This document shows positions 7,561-17,325 of a stretch of DNA of 64,000 nt, piece after piece; the stretch's first letter is position 1; every line of letters begins with the position of its first letter. The position numbers and the translations under genes were made by a program. A model generated the notes under the pieces. The model was not told the origin of the DNA. It saw nothing but the letters and a program-made list of their open reading frames with translations, and did not search any database. The stretch covers positions 6,138,001 through 6,202,000 of the forward strand of contig NZ_JADOTY010000001.1 in assembly GCF_015751785.1 (NCBI RefSeq), written 5' to 3'. The DNA comes from Micromonospora vinacea (GTDB lineage Bacteria > Actinomycetota > Actinomycetes > Mycobacteriales > Micromonosporaceae).

Positions 7561-8924
7561 GCCGCGCTCCCTTCCGTGCTGCTCCCCGGCTGCGCCAGGG
7601 CGAGGGTCCGCTCGGCCAGCTCGTCGAAGCCGATCCCGTCGAAGCCGGCGATGCTGCTGGCCAACCGGTTGCGCAGCGGGGCGACCCAGTGCTCCGGCAG
7701 CCCGGACGCGCCGGTGAGTGCTCCGGTCACCGCGCCGACAGTCGCGCCGGTCGAGTCGGTGTCCCAGCCGCCGCTGACCACAGCGGTGATGGACCGTTCC
7801 AGGTCCCCCCGCCCGTACGCCAATGCAGCGGCGACCAGCGCCGCGTTGTTGCGGACGTGCACCCAGTGCAGGTGGCCGTGCCGGGCGTACAGCTCGTCGA
7901 CCACGCGCTCCCAGTCGTCGGTCCCCGCGCCGAGGGCGCGTGCCTCCCGAACCGTGGCGGCGAACCGGCTGCCCGCCGGCAGCACCGCCTCGGCGGCGTC
8001 CAGCACCTCGTCCACCGTGTCGGCCACCGGCGCGGCGGCGGACAGCGCCGCCGCCCAGAGCGCACCGTGCACCCCACCCCGGACGTGGCTGACCGCCGCG
8101 TCCCGCACCGCCAGCTCGGCGGCGCGGTCCGGCCGGCCGGGGTTGACCCAGCCGTACACGTCGGTGCGGATCTGCGCGCCGATCCACTCCCGGAACGGGT
8201 TGTGCCGGCGCGCGCTCTGCGGCGGCGCGTACCCGAGCAGCAGGTTGCGGTAGGCCACCCGCTCGGCGGTGAAGACCCGCCCGCCGGGCAGCCAGTCCAG
8301 CCACGCCTGCGCCACGTCGGCGCTCGTGAAGTCCCGACCGCGCGTCTCCAGCACCCGCAGTGCCAGCAACGCGTAGTTCAGGTCGTCGTCCTCGGGCATG
8401 CCGTCGATGTTCTCGGCGAGGCTGGTCGGCGCGCTGCGCCGGTTCCACGGCCAGCGGGCGGCGACGTCGGCCGGGAGTCCCTTCGCGGTGAACCAGTCGC
8501 GCAGTGGCCACCTGTCGGTCGCGGTGAGGATCTCCCGGATGCCCTCGCGGGGAATCTTCTCCACCGGCTTGCCGAGCAGGCACCCGACCGCCCGGCCGAG
8601 CCACCCGCCGTGCAGCCGGTCGTACGCCGTCTCGGTCGGCATCGACCAGGTGGCCGGCCATCCGGCGCGCAGCCTGGCCAGGTCGTCGGCCTCGTCGGCG
8701 GTGTCGACGGCGGGCACCGCGTCGGCGGCGTCCAGCAGCTCCGTCGCGAGGGCCCGCAGCTCGGGCGACGCCGGGGTGGCCGACGCCCCGCTGACCGGCG
8801 GAGTCAGGTCCCCGCCGGCCGCCGTCCACCGCGCGGCGAGCGCGGCGACGTCGCGCCCCTCGTCCCGGCTGGCCGCCAGCTCGTGCGGCAGCAGGTCCTC
8901 TGGCTGAACCCAGGTGATCCTCAC
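7557..8924 (-). CDS. ADP-ribosylglycohydrolase-family protein (first)
   Basis: A 455-residue DraG/ARH-fold enzyme. After an N-terminal extension of about 100 residues comes the family core: YDRLHGGWLGRAVGCLLGKPVE, the first metal-binding signature EDDDLNY (178-184), and the C-terminal metal signature GGWDTDSTGATVGAVTGA (around residue 390). Family members use two divalent metal ions to break N- or O-glycosidic bonds to ribose. GTG 8924 is chosen because it forms the GTGA overlap with the previous stop. Presence in an importer operon argues for small-molecule catabolism instead of protein de-ADP-ribosylation (inference). Confidence 0.8.
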   Translation of the reverse strand: MRITWVQPEDLLPHELAASRDEGRDVAALAARWTAAGGDLTPPVSGASATPASPELRALATELLDAADAVPAVDTADEADDLARLRAGWPATWSMPTETAYDRLHGGWLGRAVGCLLGKPVEKIPREGIREILTATDRWPLRDWFTAKGLPADVAARWPWNRRSAPTSLAENIDGMPEDDDLNYALLALRVLETRGRDFTSADVAQAWLDWLPGGRVFTAERVAYRNLLLGYAPPQSARRHNPFREWIGAQIRTDVYGWVNPGRPDRAAELAVRDAAVSHVRGGVHGALWAAALSAAAPVADTVDEVLDAAEAVLPAGSRFAATVREARALGAGTDDWERVVDELYARHGHLHWVHVRNNAALVAAALAYGRGDLERSITAVVSGGWDTDSTGATVGAVTGALTGASGLPEHWVAPLRNRLASSIAGFDGIGFDELAERTLALAQPGSSTEGSAA

Positions 8925-10090
8925 CGGGTCTCGCCTCCAGCCTCCCGGGTGGCACCGGCGGCCAGCCCGGCGAAACGCTCCGCCCGGCGGGCGAACCGGG
9001 CCTGGTCGCGCTCGAAGACCTCGCCGGCCACCGCGGCGAGCACCCGGGCCGGCTCCACCAGGTCGGTCTTGGAGGCGGTGGCGACCACCTCGGACCACTC
9101 CGCCGGCACCGAGTCGGCGCCACCGAGCGCACCGGCGATGGCGGCGGCCATGGTGGCGGTGGAGTCGGCGTCCCGGCCGTAGTTGACCGAGCCGAGCACC
9201 GCGGCCCGGAAGTCGCCGCCGGCCACCACGAGCATGCCGAGAGCCACCGGCAGCTCCTCGATGGCGTGCAGGCGACTGGGCCGCCGCGCGCCGAGGCCGG
9301 GGCTGCGGTACTCCTCCCCCACCGTGTCATAGGGGGCGACCGCGGCCCGCAGCGCCGGGATCGCCTGCTTCCAGTCCTGGTGGCCGCGGGCCTCCTTGAC
9401 CACCGCGTCGATGGCCGCGCGGGTGCCGTCGCGGGCCAGGTCCAGCGCCGCCGCGACGACGTCCTCGACGCCCGCTCCGGGGGTCGCGGCCGCCGCTACC
9501 GAGGCCGCGAACACGGCGGCGGCCTCCCGCCCGTAGCTGTGCTGATGTGCGCCAGCGATCTCCACCGCCTCGGCGTACGCCCCGGCCGGGTCGCCAGCGT
9601 TGACGATGCCGACCGGGGCCATGTACATGGCCGCGCCACAGTTGACGATGTTGCCGACCCCGGCCTCGCGCGGGTCCGCGTGGGCGTGGTGCAGTCGGGT
9701 GACCAACCACCGCTCGGCGGCCGCGAGCCGGTGGAAGGTCACCCCGTCGCGCTCCAGGTCGGGGATGTACACCACCCGCTCGATCAGGTCGGGCACCAGC
9801 AGTTCCACCACGTCGTAGGCGTCGAGGTGGTCCCGTTTGGCCGCGTACGCGCGGACCAGGGCGTGGGTCATCAACGTGTCGTCGGTGATGTGCCCGTCGC
9901 CCTTGTGGTACGGCGCGAGCGGCCGCGCGGTGGCCCAGTCGGCGTGGTACGGGGGCACGATGCCCTCGACCCAGCCGCCGAAGCGGGCGCGGATCTGCTC
10001 GGGCAGCGCCGTCTCGGTGGCGCCGCCCAGGGCGTCTCCGACAGCGGCGCCGACCAGGCAACCGACCGATGTGTCGAGCAAGAGTGACAT
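8921..10090 (-). CDS. ADP-ribosylglycohydrolase-family protein (second)
   Basis: A 389-residue enzyme of the same fold as its neighbour but clearly divergent and without the long N-terminal extension. Signatures: VGCLVGAAVGDALGGATE at the N terminus, the metal ligands HITDDTLMTH (67-76) and DADSTATMAAAIAGALGG near residue 310. Both dinuclear metal signatures are complete, so it is probably active. Its stop overlaps the start of the other family member by four bases, and it begins four bases after the substrate-binding-protein gene. The pair may act on two successive glycosidic bonds or form a heteromer. Confidence 0.8.
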   Translation of the reverse strand: MSLLLDTSVGCLVGAAVGDALGGATETALPEQIRARFGGWVEGIVPPYHADWATARPLAPYHKGDGHITDDTLMTHALVRAYAAKRDHLDAYDVVELLVPDLIERVVYIPDLERDGVTFHRLAAAERWLVTRLHHAHADPREAGVGNIVNCGAAMYMAPVGIVNAGDPAGAYAEAVEIAGAHQHSYGREAAAVFAASVAAAATPGAGVEDVVAAALDLARDGTRAAIDAVVKEARGHQDWKQAIPALRAAVAPYDTVGEEYRSPGLGARRPSRLHAIEELPVALGMLVVAGGDFRAAVLGSVNYGRDADSTATMAAAIAGALGGADSVPAEWSEVVATASKTDLVEPARVLAAVAGEVFERDQARFARRAERFAGLAAGATREAGGETR

Positions 10091-10094
10091 GTCG

Positions 10095-11387
10095 TTACCT
10101 CAGAACCTGCTTGCCACCGTCGACCAGCTGCGTGGCGAGCTGATCGAGGGTGATCTTGTTGGCGAAGTACTGCTGGAGGGCCGGGGTGGCGTACTTGGTC
10201 TTCCACTCCGGGTAGCCGTCGGCCTGCTGGAACGGGGCGACGGTCAGGTCCGCGGCGCTGTCCGCGGCGACGTCCCAGCCCTGCTTGCCGGCGGTGAGCT
10301 TGACCAACTCCTCGTTGGCCTGCTTGCCGGTCGGCACGAGCCAGTCGCCCTTGGCCAGGGCGGCCATGTTGGTCGGGTTCAGGAAGTACTCCAGGAACTG
10401 CGCGGCCTGCTTCTTGTGCTTGCTGTCCTCGGAGATCGACAGCGTCTGCGGGTTGGCGGCCTGCTTGGTGGAGAGCCCCTTGACCGGGGGCAGGGTGACC
10501 CACTCGAAGCCGGCCGGCGCCTGCTCGACCATCTGCTGGCGCAGCGACACCGAGCCGGGCAGCATCGCGTACTTGCCGCCGAAGAAGCCGGGCAGGGTGT
10601 CCGCGCCGCTCATGCCGAGCGCCTCCGGGGAGGCGGACTTGGCGGTGTAGAGCATGTCGTGGATCCGCTTCGGGATCTCCTTCTCCGCGTCGCCGACCTT
10701 GACCTCGGTGCGGCCACCGTCGCCGTAGAAGAACTTGCCGTCGTAGTTGAGCGCCAGGTTCAGCACCCGGTTGGTCGGCGACTTCAACGCCCAGGCCGCG
10801 CCGTACTGGCCTGGCTTGGTGAGCTTCTGCGCGTTGGCCTGGAACTCGTCCCAGGTCCAGCCGCCGTCGGCCGGCGGCACGGCGACACCGGCGGCGTCGA
10901 GCAGCTTCTTGTTGGCGATGACGACCTGCGACTCCAGCAGGAACGGCACACCGGTGACCTTGCCGTCGACGGTGGCGGTGTCCCAGATGCCCTTGTCGAT
11001 CTGACCCTTGAGGTCGTCGGAGACCAGGTCGGAGAGGTCGGCCAGGTACCCCTGCTTGCTGAACTCGCCGATCGCGGACGCCTCGTAGTGCACGATGTCC
11101 GGCGCGTCGCCGCCCTCGAACGAGGTGAGTAGCTGGTCGTGCACCGAGTTCCAGTCACCCTGGACGTACTCGACCTGGATGTCCGGGTGCTCGGCGTTCC
11201 ACTTGGCTACCAGGTCCTTGTTGACCTGCAACGACTCCTTCTGCCAGGCGAGGCTGAGGAAGCGCAGCTTGGCGGGGCCGGAGGTGGCCTCGTCGTCGTC
11301 GCCGGCACCGCACGCTGTGAGCGCGCCGAGGCCGATGACCGCGACCGCGGCGGCCGCCGCGAGTCGACGGAATCGGGTACGGAGCAT
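10095..11387 (-). CDS. CUT1-type ABC importer substrate-binding lipoprotein
   Basis: A 430-residue extracellular solute-binding protein (family 1). The signal peptide ends in a lipobox GALTAC with lipid-anchored Cys26. The mature part has typical features of sugar binders: AWQKESLQVNKDLVAKWN, GGDAPDIVHYEAS, GVPFLLESQVVIANKKLLDAAG and WTWDEF. It would deliver a sugar or glycoside to the two permeases encoded upstream. No ABC ATPase gene lies in the operon; actinomycete CUT1 importers usually share the distant MsiK ATPase. The ligand is unknown. Confidence 0.9.
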   Translation of the reverse strand: MLRTRFRRLAAAAAVAVIGLGALTACGAGDDDEATSGPAKLRFLSLAWQKESLQVNKDLVAKWNAEHPDIQVEYVQGDWNSVHDQLLTSFEGGDAPDIVHYEASAIGEFSKQGYLADLSDLVSDDLKGQIDKGIWDTATVDGKVTGVPFLLESQVVIANKKLLDAAGVAVPPADGGWTWDEFQANAQKLTKPGQYGAAWALKSPTNRVLNLALNYDGKFFYGDGGRTEVKVGDAEKEIPKRIHDMLYTAKSASPEALGMSGADTLPGFFGGKYAMLPGSVSLRQQMVEQAPAGFEWVTLPPVKGLSTKQAANPQTLSISEDSKHKKQAAQFLEYFLNPTNMAALAKGDWLVPTGKQANEELVKLTAGKQGWDVAADSAADLTVAPFQQADGYPEWKTKYATPALQQYFANKITLDQLATQLVDGGKQVLR

Positions 11388-11425
11388 GGGGGGTTACCTC
11401 CTTGATGGTGGTGGTTGGGGGACGG

Positions 11426-12265
11426 TCAGCCCTTGACCGCGCCCGCGAGCGACCCGGACGACAGCCGGCGCTGCATGAACGCGAAGAAGATCAGGCTGGG
11501 CAGCGTGGCCAGCAGTGAGCCGGCGGCCAGGGGTCCCAGCCGGGCGGTGCCCTCGATGCCGACGAACCGGGCCAGCGCCACTGGCAGGGTGGCCAGCTCC
11601 GGGGTCTTGATCAGCACCAGCGCGAAGAAGAACTCGTTCCAGGCCGAGATGAAGGAGAACAGCGCTGTCGCGACCAGGCCCGGGGCGAGCAGCGGGAAGA
11701 CCACCCGCCGCAGGACCTGCACCCGGGTCGCGCCGTCGACCGAGGCGGCTTCCTCCAGCTCCCTCGGGATGTTGCGGACGAAGCCCTGCAGCATCCACAG
11801 CGCGAACGGCAGCGCCCAGACCACGTAGATCAGCACCAGCCCGGCGTGCGTGTTGGCCAGGCCGACCTGCCGCAGCACCAGGAAGATCGGGATGATCAGC
11901 AGCACGAACGGGAAGAGCTGGGACAGCAGCACCCAGCCCAGCGCGGCGGTGCCGAGCTTGGAGCGGAACCGGGCGAGGGCGTACGACGCCGGCATGGCGA
12001 CCAGCACTGTCAGCACCGCCGAGGCGAGGGAGACCTGGAGGCTGTTGAGCGCCGCCCGGCCCAACTCCTGCTCGGTGAAGGCCTGGACGAAGTTCTGCAC
12101 TGTCGGGTTGTCCGGGATCAACGTCGGGTGCAGGCGTACCAGCTCGCGCGGCGGCTTGAACGCCGTGGAGAGCAGCCAGACCAACGGGAACCCGAGGAAG
12201 ATCAGGTAACCGGCGAGCGCCAGGTACTGAAGCGTCCGGCTGGTGCGGCTCGGTTTTCCGAACAT
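11426..12265 (-). CDS. CUT1 ABC importer permease (MalG type)
   Basis: A 279-residue inner-membrane permease with about six transmembrane segments. The ATPase-docking EAA loop is seen as EELEEAASVDGATRVQVLRRVVFPLLAPG in the second half, and the C terminus has the FAFMQRRLSSGSLAGAVKG ending typical of MalG-type partners. It starts one codon-width after the MalF-type gene (12267) and is followed by a 38-base gap to the binding-protein gene. Works as half of the sugar importer channel. Confidence 0.92.
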   Translation of the reverse strand: MFGKPSRTSRTLQYLALAGYLIFLGFPLVWLLSTAFKPPRELVRLHPTLIPDNPTVQNFVQAFTEQELGRAALNSLQVSLASAVLTVLVAMPASYALARFRSKLGTAALGWVLLSQLFPFVLLIIPIFLVLRQVGLANTHAGLVLIYVVWALPFALWMLQGFVRNIPRELEEAASVDGATRVQVLRRVVFPLLAPGLVATALFSFISAWNEFFFALVLIKTPELATLPVALARFVGIEGTARLGPLAAGSLLATLPSLIFFAFMQRRLSSGSLAGAVKG

Positions 12266-12266
12266 G

Positions 12267-13202
12267 TCAGTTCGCCTCCCTGAGCCGGCGACGGAGATAG
12301 ACAGCGAGCAGCGCGACGATGATCACGACCATGACGTTGCCGAGCGCCGCCGCGTAGCCGTAGTTGCCGTAGCGGAACGCCTCCTCGTAGGCGAAGAGCA
12401 TCGGCAGCATCGTCTTGCCACCCGGTCCACCAGCGGTGAGCACGTAGACCAGGCCGAACGAGTTGAAGTTCCAGATGAAGTCCAGCGAGGTGATCGCCAC
12501 GATCACCGGCGCCAGCGCGGGCAGGGTGACGTGCCGGAACCGGTGCCAGGTGCTGGCCCCGTCCACCGCCGCCGCCTCGTGCAGCTCGCGACCCACGCCC
12601 TGCAGGCCGGCGAGCAGGACGACTGTGGTCTGCGGCATGCCCGCCCAGACGCCGACGATGATCACCGCGGGCAGGGCGGTGCTGAAGTCGCCCAGCCAGT
12701 TCGTCCGCAGCCCGTCGGCGCCGATGCGGTGGAAGAACTCGTTGATCAGGCCGGCGTCGGGGTGGTAGACGAGCTTCCACAGGATGCCGACCACGACCGG
12801 CGGCATCGCCCACGGCACGACGGCGAGCACCCGCGCCACACCTCGGAACCGCAGTTGCTGGTTGAGCAGTAGCGCCAGCCCGAGGGCGAGCAGGAACTGC
12901 AACACCGTCACCCCGACCGCCCAGAGCAGGCCGATCTTGAAGGAGTTCCAGAACAGCTCGTCGCCGAGGAGTTCCCGGTAGTTGGCCAGGCCGGTGAAGC
13001 TGACCTCGACGTTGCGGCCGGCGCGGGCATCGGTGAAGCCGAGGTAGATGCCCCGCAGCAGCGGGAACACCGACAGCAGCAGGATCGGCAGCAGCGACGG
13101 CAGCAGCAGCAGGTAGATGGTGGTGCGGTCGGAGCGGAACCGGCTCGGCCGGCGGGCCGACCCGGCCCGCTCGACGTCCGGCCGCTCGGCCAGGGTGGTC
13201 AT
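12267..13202 (-). CDS. CUT1 ABC importer permease (MalF type)
   Basis: A 311-residue permease with an N-terminal cytoplasmic stretch, about six transmembrane helices (first at IYLLLLPSLLPILLLSVFPLL) and the EAA loop RELHEAAAVDGASTWHRFRHVTLPALAP. Its ATG overlaps the LacI stop by four bases (ATGA), so repressor and importer are translationally coupled. Partner of the MalG-type permease that follows. Confidence 0.92.
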   Translation of the reverse strand: MTTLAERPDVERAGSARRPSRFRSDRTTIYLLLLPSLLPILLLSVFPLLRGIYLGFTDARAGRNVEVSFTGLANYRELLGDELFWNSFKIGLLWAVGVTVLQFLLALGLALLLNQQLRFRGVARVLAVVPWAMPPVVVGILWKLVYHPDAGLINEFFHRIGADGLRTNWLGDFSTALPAVIIVGVWAGMPQTTVVLLAGLQGVGRELHEAAAVDGASTWHRFRHVTLPALAPVIVAITSLDFIWNFNSFGLVYVLTAGGPGGKTMLPMLFAYEEAFRYGNYGYAAALGNVMVVIIVALLAVYLRRRLREAN

Positions 13203-14302
13203 GCGGTCACCCCTTCGCTGGACGGGTGGGTGGTCGGTGGGCCGGCCGGCGCGCTGGCGGGTCGGGGGGCCGGCAGCGTCGCGATGCTGGACGCGCGGAC
13301 GACGAGGCTTGGTGGCACCTGCTCGCGTCGCGGCGGCAGTGTGGCGTCGGCGATGCGTTGCAGGAGCAGTTCGGCGGCCCGGCGACCACGCTCGGCCGAG
13401 CCGAGCGAGACGCTGGAGAGCTGGGGGAACATCATCCGGGCCAGTTCGGTGTCGTCCATGCCGACCAGGGCGACGTCCTGCGGGACCCGACGACCGGCGG
13501 CCAGCAGGGCGTGCAGCGCGCCGACCGCGATGAGGTCGTTGGCGCAGACCAGCGCGTCCGGCTCGGCGCGGGCGAGCAGTCGCTCGGTGGCGGCGCGGCC
13601 GGCCGCGTACTGGAAGTCGCCGACCTCGATCAGCTCGTCGTCGAGCGGAATGCCGTGCCCGGCCAGGGCGGCCCGGAATCCGGCGTCGCGGGCGGCGCCC
13701 GGGACGGTGTCAAGGGGGCCGTTGACGAAGCCGATCCGCCGTCGGCCGGTGGCGACGAGATGGTCCACGGCAAGCGCCACACCGTGCCGTGAGTCGGTAC
13801 GCACGTTGTCGATCGGGGCGTCCGCGCCGAGCTGACCGACGACCACCACCGGCACCGGGCTGTCCACCAGCGCGGTGAGGTGATCGTCGGTGACCCGGAT
13901 CGGCGAGACGATCATGCCGTCCACGTAGCGGTTGGCCAGGCGTCGCAACAGGGCGGTCTCGTTGTCGATCCGTCCGCCGGTGGCGTGCACCAGCAGTTGC
14001 CGCCCGGAGGACGCGACAACGGCCTCGATGGCCCGCATCATCTCCACGTAGACCGGGTTGCCGATGTCCTCCACCGCGAGCGCGACGAGCCCGGTTCGCT
14101 GGGATTGCAAGGACCGGGCGATCGCGTTGGGCACGTAGCCCACCTCGGCCGCCGCCTCGCGAACCTTGCGGATCGTCTCGGGGCTGCCGCCGACACCGTT
14201 GAGCACCCGCGAGGCGGACGCGATGGATACGCCGGCGCGGGCGGCGACGGTGTGCACCGTGGGCCGGCCGTCCGCCGGTTCCTGTAAACGTTTACGACCC
14301 AC
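13199..14302 (-). CDS. LacI-family repressor, first gene of the catabolic operon
   Basis: A 367-residue LacI/GalR regulator. The N-terminal helix-turn-helix is PTVHTVAARAGVSIASASRVLNG (14-36), followed by the hinge PNAIARSLQSQ and a periplasmic-binding-protein-like sensor domain (VGMDDTELARMMFPQLSSVSL near the C terminus). Three GTG codons could start it; GTG 14302 is chosen for the GGTGGAGG element eight bases upstream, which the two longer forms lack. Three LacI-type operators lie over and just above the start, so it very likely represses itself and the nine genes after it. The inducer should be the imported sugar or its breakdown product. Confidence 0.88.
   Translation of the reverse strand: MGRKRLQEPADGRPTVHTVAARAGVSIASASRVLNGVGGSPETIRKVREAAAEVGYVPNAIARSLQSQRTGLVALAVEDIGNPVYVEMMRAIEAVVASSGRQLLVHATGGRIDNETALLRRLANRYVDGMIVSPIRVTDDHLTALVDSPVPVVVVGQLGADAPIDNVRTDSRHGVALAVDHLVATGRRRIGFVNGPLDTVPGAARDAGFRAALAGHGIPLDDELIEVGDFQYAAGRAATERLLARAEPDALVCANDLIAVGALHALLAAGRRVPQDVALVGMDDTELARMMFPQLSSVSLGSAERGRRAAELLLQRIADATLPPRREQVPPSLVVRASSIATLPAPRPASAPAGPPTTHPSSEGVTA
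14284..14295 (-). promoter_or_regulatory. LacI operator O1, inside the start region of the repressor gene
   Basis: A perfect palindrome GTAAACGTTTAC, the classic LacI/GalR-family half-site pair around a central CG. It covers roughly codons 3-6 of the repressor gene when GTG 14302 is used. Confidence 0.75.
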
Positions 14303-14326
14303 GTCCGGCACCTCCACCCGATAGCT

Positions 14327-14338
14327 GTAAACGTTTCC
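14327..14338 (-). promoter_or_regulatory. LacI operator O2
   Basis: GTAAACGTTTCC, a near-perfect copy of O1 centred 43 bases away, close to four helical turns. It lies about 25 bases upstream of the repressor start. Confidence 0.7.
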
Positions 14339-14379
14339 GGGGAGTCTGCTCCGCAGATGGCGGAGAGGTCAAGGGCCCG

Positions 14380-16032
<1,653 letters not shown>

Positions 16033-16100
16033 GGGAACCCTCGGAGAGCGAAGATCCGGGCGCACACGGGCGACCGGCGGGAGCAGGGCATGACGACGGA

Positions 16101-16142
16101 GGCCGCGGCGACGGAGGCGCGATCACGCGCCCGTCGGCGGCC
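16101..16142 (-). promoter_or_regulatory. Candidate attenuator hairpin in the ABC-F leader
   Basis: About 70 bases above the ABC-F start the leader can fold into a long stem of three nested blocks: GGCCG/CGGCC outside, CGACGG/CCGTCG in the middle and GCGCG/CGCGC inside, closed by a 4-base loop (ATCA on the plus strand). Short GTG-started reading frames overlap or abut it, for example one starting at about 16183 with GGAG five bases upstream. ABC-F resistance genes are often induced by drug-stalled ribosomes on leader peptides, and this layout fits. No T-run follows the stem. Confidence 0.45.
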
Positions 16143-16284
16143 GGTCCGGGTGCTCACCCGGAGATGTCGTCGTCACCTGCCACGCCTGCTCCGATCTCCG
16201 GCAACTCGGGCGCAAGAATAACTCGCCGCCCGTGGTCCAGCTTTCGCTGCCGTCGTTCCCGGCGATGTGCTCGACCGACCGCTC

Positions 16285-17025
16285 TCAGCCGGTCGCCAGC
16301 AGCCGGGCGATCGTCGCCGGCTCGGCCAGGTGCGGGAAGTGGCTACCGGGTAGCACGGTCACCGCAACCTCCGGCAGGGTCTCGGTCAACCAGGCCAGGT
16401 AACGGGCCGGCGGCTCGGACGAGGTCACCCAGCGGTAGGGGATCGCCCGCTCGCCGATGGATCGCAGCGCGCGGTGCCGCTCGGCGGCAATTCCCTCGTC
16501 GGAGCCGTGCAGGATCTCGTCCCAGTAGCCCAGCAGCAGGTCCGGCCGGGGATCGGTCGCGCTCGTCACGATTTCGCGCGCCTCGGCCGGCAACGACTCG
16601 ATGCCCATCCCGGCCAGCATGCCGTCCCACACCCGCCGCCAGTCCGGGCCGCGTAGCGTCGGCTCGCTCTGGCGTACGGCGGCACCGAACGGGCCGGGCA
16701 GCAGGATCTGGTCCAGGTTCACCACGCCACGCACCGGGTAACGGGCCGCGTACGTCGTGGCGACCACAGCGCCCACCGAGTGCCCCACCACGACCGGCTC
16801 AACGAGCCCCGCCTCGGTCACCCGGTCGTGCACGACCTCGGCGACCTCCGCCATCCGATACGAGGCCCGCCGCGGTGAATCGCCGTGACCGGGCAGGTCG
16901 AGAGCGAGCACCTGCCGGGCGGGGTCGATCACCGCAAGCTCACGCCGGACCGGATCCCACTGTCGCCGGTCGAACGTGAGGCCATGCAGCAGCACCAGCG
17001 GTGGGCGGCGCTCGTCGTCATTCAT
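16285..17025 (-). CDS. Alpha/beta hydrolase
   Basis: A 246-residue soluble alpha/beta-hydrolase. It has the oxyanion segment LLHGLTFDRRQWDPV, the LDLPGHGDSPRR strand, the nucleophile elbow GHSVG and a C-terminal GSHFPHL that should supply the catalytic His. Substrate unknown (esterase, lactonase or haloperoxidase-like). Its ATG overlaps by four bases the stop of a 50-residue frame that looks like the N terminus of an acetyltransferase, so translation may be coupled to that remnant. Confidence 0.82.
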   Translation of the reverse strand: MNDDERRPPLVLLHGLTFDRRQWDPVRRELAVIDPARQVLALDLPGHGDSPRRASYRMAEVAEVVHDRVTEAGLVEPVVVGHSVGAVVATTYAARYPVRGVVNLDQILLPGPFGAAVRQSEPTLRGPDWRRVWDGMLAGMGIESLPAEAREIVTSATDPRPDLLLGYWDEILHGSDEGIAAERHRALRSIGERAIPYRWVTSSEPPARYLAWLTETLPEVAVTVLPGSHFPHLAEPATIARLLATG

Positions 17026-17174
17026 CTACGTGCCTTTCCTGCGTGCCGGTCACCCGGTACCGCCTCGGACGGAGACCGCGCGGCCTGCACGCGTACCTCG
17101 GCGAAGAGTGCGTGTGGGCCGGTCAGCGAGGCCCACGCCGGGTTGTCCAGCACGTCGACGTCAATGGTTTTCAC
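17022..17174 (-). pseudogene. N-terminal remnant of a GNAT acetyltransferase
   Basis: A 50-codon frame starting at GTG 17174. Its product contains VDVLDNPAWASLTGPHALFAE, which looks like the N terminus of a family of actinomycete GNAT-type acetyltransferases (recognition from memory); the remaining ~200 residues of such an enzyme are absent and the frame instead runs into ATGA at the hydrolase start. Either a deletion joined the two genes or the short peptide now serves only for translational coupling. A GGAAG element lies six bases or so before the GTG. Confidence 0.5.
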
Positions 17175-17268
17175 GGTCTTCCGCTCGCTGAGAGACGGCA
17201 CGACTCAAGCTACTCGGCACAACTCCGGTGTCGGTCCCTGGTGTGGGCTGCTCCATAACGGCCAGGGT

Positions 17269-17295
17269 TCACCCCAGGGCAACTCCCTGGGGTGA
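17269..17295. promoter_or_regulatory. CCCCAGGG inverted repeat upstream of the tannase-like gene
   Basis: Perfect 11-base arms TCACCCCAGGG (17269-17279) and CCCTGGGGTGA (17285-17295) with a 5-base spacer. The repeat ends 30 bases before the ATG at 17326, a position suited to an operator. The same CCCCAGGG/CCCTGGGG core recurs three times at 25756-25859. Confidence 0.6.
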
Positions 17296-17325
17296 GGATC
17301 GTGGACTCCGGCGAGGGTGACGGGC

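Noticed and set aside
10285..11132. Forward frames opposite the substrate-binding-protein gene
   Set aside because: The reverse frame has a lipobox and solute-binding-protein features; the forward ones have none.
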